Below, piece after piece: positions 57,150-64,000 of a stretch of 64,000 nt of DNA; the stretch's first letter is position 1; every line of letters starts with the position of its first letter. The translations under genes and the position numbers were made by a program. Below the pieces are notes generated by a model. The model was not told the origin of the DNA and made no database searches. It saw only the letters and a program-made list of their open reading frames with translations. The stretch lies in assembly GCA_947172415.1 (NCBI GenBank), contig OX359202.1, forward strand, positions 4,140,899 through 4,204,898. The letters run 5' to 3'. The DNA is from Chondrosia reniformis. Lineage: Eukaryota; Porifera; Demospongiae; Chondrillida; Chondrillidae.

Positions 57150-60100
57150 TTAATCAAAATCAGTTTGTCTTACATCACGGTGTAGAGAAGCTGTATATAT
57201 TCTAGGACCATTGCCATTTTCTGCAAGTTCTCTTGGATACATGGCAAAGTAGTCAGGTGGAGGTGCAAATCTTTGCCAGTCTTCTGTCTCTCTACATAAA
57301 TATACACACAAAATCAACAGACATATCTGTACAGTGGTATGCATATAAATACTAAATGTTTGTATAAGAGGGGTCTTCAGAGCAAGTGAGGATACTTAAT
57401 TATTAATGGCAAGTTAATGTGGAAATGTAATAACTACACCTCCTTTGTATCTAATCTATATTATAACCATTGCCATAAGTGTAACTAAGATTAAGGTATG
57501 ATGTATCAATTTGCTGGCAAACTGATTACATAATGTCCATATTCACTTACGACAGTGAGACCTTGTTGGTATAAACTACTGACTTAGCGCGTTCATCAAA
57601 CTGTACACGAGCACTGTAAAAGAGCAACAATTCTTAACAACTACATTCATTTCTATAAATGAATTGCATGATGCTTGAAATATAACAAACTTGTCGGCAA
57701 TGTCTTCATTTGTAGGCCCATCAGAACTTCGTTCTTGTCCCACAATGGGAGGAGCAACAGTACTATTACTGAGCAAAGATACAAGGAGGAGCAACAGTAC
57801 TATTACTGAGCAAAGATACAAGGAGGAGCAACAGTACTATTACTGAGCAAATACAAGGAGGAGCAACAGTACTATTACTGAGCAAAGATACAAGGAGGAG
57901 CAACAGTACTATTAGTGAGCAAAGATACAAGGAACCATGTACATATGGTTAGGCCACTACTATTTCAAAGCATTCTATAATTAGTACAAGAAATATAATC
58001 ATATCTAGCAGGGTGGCTTAAATGTTGATACACACAGATATCAATTTAGAAATGAGAAGTAGGTTATCCTGAACAGCTCTACAAGGTATTAAATGTCTGA
58101 CAAACCCCTTTATTACACAAGTTGTGGTAGATATCTTGCAAAAGAATGTCAAAAAGGATGAAAGATACAGCATGATGAGGTTATGGCCTGCCTTTGAAAA
58201 ATAAGTACATGTATGCTGTTACATAGTACACCAAAAGATCCCGTTTATAAGAATGCAACATATAATGTGTGCTACGTATATGAATGTATACAGTGCATAG
58301 TCTAGATGAGTGGGGTCCTTCTATACAATGCCAATTAACCTCACACTATTTTAGAGGTTAATAAAATTACTGATGTTCACAATAGGTGAAGAACATGATC
58401 TTAAATTAAGGCAGGGCTTTAAGAAGGAAATAATTAGCTACACATGCAGAATAAGAGAGGGGATCAAATACACAAAAGGTGATAGAGACAATTTTAAATC
58501 ATTTGAGACCATTAGGCTAGTAACCTAAGACAGTCAAATACACTTTCAACTTAATAGAAAACCAAAGACTAAAGGGAACAGGATATTTTAGTCGATTATT
58601 AACATGAATGATTGAAATGATAACCAAGCCACAATTAATCATCATAGGGAGGGAAAAACATGAAAGAAGCAATTATTATGAATCAAATTAGGAGGGTTAG
58701 TTTTGAAATGGTGGGGTTAATTACACTATAATTTGTACAAAGGCTATGATGAAGAAATGGATTATCACTGGAAGATATTCGGTCACTTGCCTCTGCTTAT
58801 TCTTAGCAGTCATTATCCATTTCTGGAGGTTATAGTTTTCACCTCCAGTGCTGAGCTATACAGTTGCCACAGCAATGCTCCATTCATGTTTCCTCCCTAT
58901 ACTAACAACTAACTAAGTGATTAGTCTACACCAATTTGTGGTGATTCTACTATCTTTATCAGAACAAGCTGCTAATCAGAGACTCTGCCCATTTTCAGTG
59001 GGAGTGGACATCTTAACCAATTCATCACTGGCCACATGCATGTATATCCTATTTAGTATTTATAAGAAAATGAAGTTGAAAGGGATAGTTTGACTGTTGC
59101 TATATACATATACGTACGTACATTCAACAGCCTCAGTTTTAGAGTGGTTTTGCTTGCTTAAACACTACTGGTCTGTTTATTGTCTCTCAAAATATGTCAG
59201 CAGAGTATAATCAACTGTATAACTCTTCCGTGTCTTTTGTATATTCCTTTTAGTATGATATACGTACGTATGTAATAGCTATACACTCTGTCCTTTGGCT
59301 TTTCGCAAGTTCTTAGCATTTACTGAGTTATCGGCAGGATATTGCATTGCATAACTATGATGGAATTTTGGTTGCCCCAGCAACGGAGTGTGCATATAAA
59401 CTTCTTGACTTTTTTGATGTTTCTTGCATAGAAATCTCAAAATTCCTATTAAATTAGGTAGTTCCTGTTCATATAAAGACATGCATTCATGAAATGCTTA
59501 GTGCCCCCGGGCTTATATTATAAAATTGGTGTAAAATGTCCATAGATGTTATTACATTACCAGCTACACAAACTAGCTCATTTAAAACAGATTTCTCCAA
59601 TAACATTGAGGTAGGCCCTCTTTCCTAGAAAATAACACTAGTCCCTTAACATAATTACACACAAAGACTAGCTGCCATGGTCTAAATGTACCAAAGTCAC
59701 TGTCTAATGTTTTAGTTTCTATTGGTAACATACGTACAATGAAGTTCAACCTAGGCATTACAGGTACTGAAATATCAAAGGCTTTAGTAGATAAACATAT
59801 GTAGAGAATTAGTTATGAATAAGGGTTCAGAGTTATTTATCAGGAGACAGTAGAGATAAACATCAAAGACATTTCAATTTGTAGCCACTTTATATTAAGG
59901 GATAGGCAGTACTAAAATATGGAATAGGGAATTTCACACTATGGAATATGCAAATGTGTCACATGTGTATGTACAAGGTATTATAACACACTCCAAAAAA
60001 TGCACTCCATAAAAGCACATCTGCAGCCTATGATATCAGTGGTAAGTTGTCTGCCTTAATTCAAAATGTAATTAACAATAGAGATGAATGAGTCTCACTC

Positions 60101-63100
60101 TACCATAGAGGGGATGGCAAATGGATAGCTGTAATTGTCATGAATAAATTAACCAATTTGGGGATATGGTATGCACTAGTATACAAACCTTTCACTTTGA
60201 TCCATTGGGTTAGCTGTGCCCCCTGTCTGCTCCTCTGTGATATACATTTCCATTCCTTCTTCAGTGTTAACAATGATGGAAGGCTCATTGTAGTCAGACT
60301 CCAGTCTACACAAGTTAGAGATAAGGAGTTCCACAATGATACCAATAAGATATAGCAAATATCAGTAAAGGTTTCAATCAATATCAATAACAAATCCACA
60401 TGATTTGATTGTTAAGCAAATTTGCTTATAAATTCATTCCTGCCGAAGTCATTGAAGCATAAACATACCCTGTTTGATGTCTGTAAGGTGATCCACTTTG
60501 GATTTTCTGTTCTTTAAACCTCATCAAGTAATAGGACAACCAAAGCATGCAGAACACCAAAGGCAGTAGACAAAACATGCACCAACCCAGGGCAAACCAG
60601 AAAGCATTCTAAAAGGTGCAAGTACGTATATACGTACGTACGTAGGATATATACCTTTATTATGCATAAATAACAGTGGTTTGTGGTCATTGATCATGCA
60701 TATGCCTGCAATCACCTGTGGTAACATGTATACGTATTAATATTGAAATTAGAGTGAAAATTCGCTAACAACTTTGGGCCTTGTATGCAACCACCACATA
60801 TCCATATATTTTGAAACAAGCAACTAAGACTCTTAGAGTGACTGGATACTTGCACAGTAACAGATTTAGCTGTAATGCAACACATATATGGATTACAGCC
60901 CTATAATTATGTTGATGAAGGGTTAAATTTCCTGTCTGTTGCCTAATAAACAAGCTTCTTCAACAGTTGAATAGTTAATATGCATTGGTTTAAGATTTTT
61001 ATAAACTGTCATTCAAGCAACTGGTTAGTGTTGATTAAAACTAATTAGTCACACTCCACACATACAGTAAGTACATAATACTCACCAAAGATTCAACAAT
61101 GCCTCCACAAATCAGTTGCTCAGTTCCCCTGAAAGCTCTCCATGGGGCATAGCATTTGCCAACTTCATTTTCTAGAGTGTCTTGCACGTAAGCCACATAA
61201 TCATATCCAACATCAAATTCTGAAGATATATACCGACTAGCAGACTGAAATGGGAGAATATATGTATGTTTCTATTGACATATCAACTTTGTTTACAATA
61301 ATTATCTATATACTTATGTAGTTCAGAAGTAACACATGTGTCTTTAAATGGTAAATCACCTCCATCACTTTTGAAGTGTTAGAAATCTGAATTGATACCC
61401 TATCAGCAGCTTCTAGCAATTCCTCTACAGTTACCTATTGGACAAGTGTGTTGCACACATCATTACTATTGAGTTACAGCAAGTGGGCTCACATGTTATC
61501 ACTATGTACCAACACACTAATATAGATGTACAGGGCTTTCTTACTGTAATCCTTTTGGCTAATTCAAGGGCACTTGTATATTGTCTGCTAAGAAGTGTCT
61601 AGGGATATGACCATAATACAACAACACATAAATGATGCAAGTCAACCAATTCTAAGTGACAGAAGAGATAACAATCAACTTACAAACTGCCTTTGTATAT
61701 TATCTGTATCTGCTACTATATTAACATATAAAGCGTCTACATTATCCAATACTTCTCGACTGTCACATGCTCCTGCACAATCCTGGGAAAAGTTATTAAG
61801 AATACAGTCAGCTTATAATGCAGAACAATTTACATACAAGAAAGTCAATAGGTAATATGTTTAAGGAGAAGGCATAAAAAACATGAGAATGCCCAAATTT
61901 TACACACTTTTTAAAGTGTGTACGTTCCTCCTAAATTGGAGTTAAAGCTACGTATGAATATACAATGTACACAATACAAAAAATTTCTATGACTGTACAT
62001 AGACACAGTAAATTGTCTACCAACCTCCTGCATCTTATCAATGCTTTCTTTTGAAGAGCTTATGTTCCAGCTTACAATTATGTAATTGTATTGAGATATA
62101 TATCCAGTAACATTGGCATCATTTATGCTTAAATTTTGAAGATTCTGTAACTCTAAGGTAGTATTATTGTCAATTAATATGATTGGATTTGAAGTTGTTT
62201 CATTAATACTCATAATCACTTTCTGTTCAAGGTCATTAATAGTCTAAAACAGAAGACATACAGAATGTTACATAATGTCTACAATCCCATATTACATGTG
62301 TACAGTATATACAAACCTTGGTAGAATCACTAAATGTACTATCAATGTCAATTTGACCAAGTGTTGCAAGTACTTTATCAAATTGTGCTGCTTTGTAAAT
62401 CCCCTTATTTTCAGAACAGTCTCTATAATGATTGTTTAGAGGATACATACATTCATATGTACTGTATGTATACACCTTCATTATAGTTGGTATTTATTCA
62501 AGGATCAGGATGATACAGGATATGTTCCACATGAATATTCAATACACCACTATTCTTACATGCTCTACTTACAGAAGAATTTTCTTAAGAGAAAAGCCAT
62601 CCTCAACAAGTTTAGTGAAATTGCTGTTGAAACCAAGGGAAGAGTTTAGAAAGTCAGGGTCCTCAATCAACTATGGAATGAATAATGTACTTTTTCATAT
62701 ATTAGTGAAGGTGCTACGTACTGTAAATTATGCAAAATTTGCATACTAAATTGAAAGTAGAGTGAGCCATACACAGAGATAGTGCCATATATGTGCCTAG
62801 GATAACAGACACCCTATACACACATTCCATTTAGAAAGTGAAATATAGTTAGTACAAGAATTAAAATAACACTACATACAGACAATCAACACTTGCCGAT
62901 TGAATTTAGAAACAAATTGGGTTCGTGTATGTATGAATAAGGAGATCAACTTTTAACTACGTACATACTGATGTAACAACACTGGCTAGTTTGCAGCTCA
63001 AATGTGCAAGCTATCCAGGTGTATGTATATTACCTTGGAGAGAACATTATAGTCAGGATGTTCAATTTCATTGCAAATTAGGTCAAAATGGGTGCTTAGA

Positions 63101-63163
63101 AATAAGGCAGCAATAATGGACATCATAAGGAAGAACCACCAAAAGAAAATATTACAGGAAGCT
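57150..63163 (-). CDS. Prominin (CD133-like), 3' part; 5' end outside window
   Basis: Exons on the minus strand close in phase: 63163-63034, 62670-62573, 62422-62317, 62243-62025, 61782-61684, 61598-61545, 61434-61360, 61244-61086, 60608-60479, 60305-60189, one from about 57774 to 57691, 57613-57551 and 57291-57150. The first encodes a membrane segment (FFWWFFLMMSIIAALFL) followed by LICNEIEHPDY, matching the fourth segment and start of the second extracellular loop. Family landmarks follow: ILLDCSENKGIY, several Cys and N-glycosylation sites (NETT, NNTT, NVT), ICGGIVESL and the fifth segment NAFWFALGWCMFCLLPLVFC, then a long cytoplasmic tail ending VRQTDFD. Prominins sit in plasma-membrane protrusions and bind cholesterol. 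The N-terminal segments and first loop lie beyond 64000. The tail is longer than in vertebrate PROM1. Confidence 0.92.
57748..57930. repeat. 37-bp minisatellite spanning a prominin splice acceptor
   Basis: Five units of GGAGGAGCAACAGTACTATT followed by ACTGAGCAAAGATACAA; the third lacks two bases and the fifth has a C-to-G change. On the minus strand each unit carries TTTGCTCAG, a splice acceptor, followed by the start of the exon (AATAGTACTGTTGCTCC). Confidence 0.9.
57931..60188. other. Prominin intron, SINE-like copy inside
   Basis: No exon is recognised. A SINE-like antisense copy lies at about 58600-58900 (ACAGTTGCCACAGCAATGCT, CCACAATTAATCATC). The rest shows nothing I can name. Confidence 0.45.
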
Positions 63164-63778
63164 CTGTAGGAAGATAAAAGTAAAGATATCAAATATCACT
63201 CCTCATTTGTATGGAATTGACATGTGTATTCCCCTTAAAGGAAGGTGGTAGGAGTGTTACAATAGAAGTCAGCTCTCACTAACAGCAAATAAGGTAGTGA
63301 GGAACAAATATCAGGTATTAAAAGGGTTTAATGTAAACACAGCTGCTAGGTAGTGTATACAAGCACATGGATTTTGTTTCAGCTTGCAGGTGTATGGGTT
63401 TCATACATAAAACATCTGAAGACTAATGCCTGACATTTTTGTGTAGGTATTGCATAGAGTGTTTACAGTTACAAAGCAGCAGCTGTAGGACAGGCCAAAT
63501 GAAACAAATTTGAAGAGTAACAAGGAAAAATGTCTTGTAAAATGATACGATCTATGAAGAATTTTGCAGAGCTGTAGGAGAACTGAATTGACAAATTGTC
63601 AATTAAAATTCCGAAAATTCTGATAATATTACATGATGATTTTCAAAGTAACATATGTAAGAGGATATAACTATCTGCTCTCTATTGCAAGACTAGGAAA
63701 TTTATTACAGACAAACGACTTCTAAATTTATTAGTATCAATATAAACTCTAACCCATAACAATATTTTTATACTAATT
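63164..63778. other. Prominin intron, nothing recognised
   Basis: No upstream prominin exon is visible before the window ends; the preceding exon should lie beyond 64000. Confidence 0.4.
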
Positions 63779-63907
63779 TAATTGTATTCACAGACATTGC
63801 TGGCATAGGCTGACCATTTATTAATTGTATTCACAGACATTGCTGGCATAGGCTGACCATTTATTAATTGTATTCACAGACATTGCTGGCATAGGCTGAC
63901 CATCTAT
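63779..63907. repeat. 43-bp tandem repeat, three units
   Basis: TAATTGTATTCACAGACATT followed by GCTGGCATAGGCTGACCATTTAT is repeated three times with one mismatch in the last unit. Confidence 0.92.
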
Positions 63908-64000
63908 TACTAATAATGGCAACTTTTGCTTTAAATTTAATGCATTTATTGGTAAATACTATGACTTCAATGTCAAATTGATGCTAATAAAATCTTTGAC

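Noticed and set aside
57576..57821. Minus-strand frame opening with a hydrophobic, signal-peptide-like stretch (SVIVLLLLLVSLL)
   Set aside because: The hydrophobic run comes from the 37-bp minisatellite upstream of the prominin tail exon; phase and family position make only the part after the acceptor coding.
59279..59482. 67-codon minus-strand frame in a prominin intron
   Set aside because: No splice sites in the right phase and no family match; treated as intron.
1..64000. CRISPR arrays, bacterial operons, rRNA and tRNA genes
   Set aside because: None seen; tandem repeats here are minisatellites without unique spacers, and genes are spliced eukaryotic genes. tRNA-like words at 48.2 kb belong to a SINE.

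Overview
The window is animal nuclear DNA: AT-rich, with many short exons bounded by GT/AG sites, genes of metazoan type, and many eukaryotic transposons. LRPAP1/RAP, prominin and a CARD protein make it metazoan. The tyrosine-kinase-like kinase, compact gene spacing and dispersed TACGTA words suggest an early-branching marine invertebrate such as a sponge; that placement is inference. All gene models were built by hand from reading frame, splice sites and exon phase, with no transcript evidence.

Layout. 0.9-1.6 kb (-): small unrecognised gene model. 3.2-5.0 kb (-): coiled-coil plus TKL kinase module. 6.3-12.4 kb (-): 16 or more exons of a large helical protein that I do not recognise; its last exon is phase-compatible with the kinase exons, so the two may be one gene. 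13.5-14.1 kb: a Mutator-like element (perfect 9-bp TSD) carrying a RecQ-like helicase first exon. 16.05-18.64 kb (-): complete LRPAP1/RAP gene in seven exons. 18.97-43.80 kb (+): condensin I kleisin NCAPH in 21 exons, head-to-head with LRPAP1. Its introns hold an older MULE copy, a Myb/SANT-like gene, a LINE, three ISL2EU-like transposons and several MITEs. 44.44-54.06 kb (+): CARD, coiled coil and Kelch repeats in one gene. 55.88-56.87 kb (+): single-exon secreted protein with a TATA box. 57.15-63.16 kb (-): 3' two-thirds of a prominin gene, continuing past the right edge.

How the genes relate: the host genes have unconnected jobs (chromosome condensation, ER chaperoning of LDL-receptor-family proteins, membrane protrusions, putative death-fold signalling). 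The most unusual host gene is the CARD/coiled-coil/Kelch gene. The mobile DNA is coherent: three related two-gene transposons share a convergent layout (DDE transposase, with THAP in two copies, facing a SWIM-type partner), each in a different state of decay. A Pack-MULE-like element has captured a host exon together with its splice donor.
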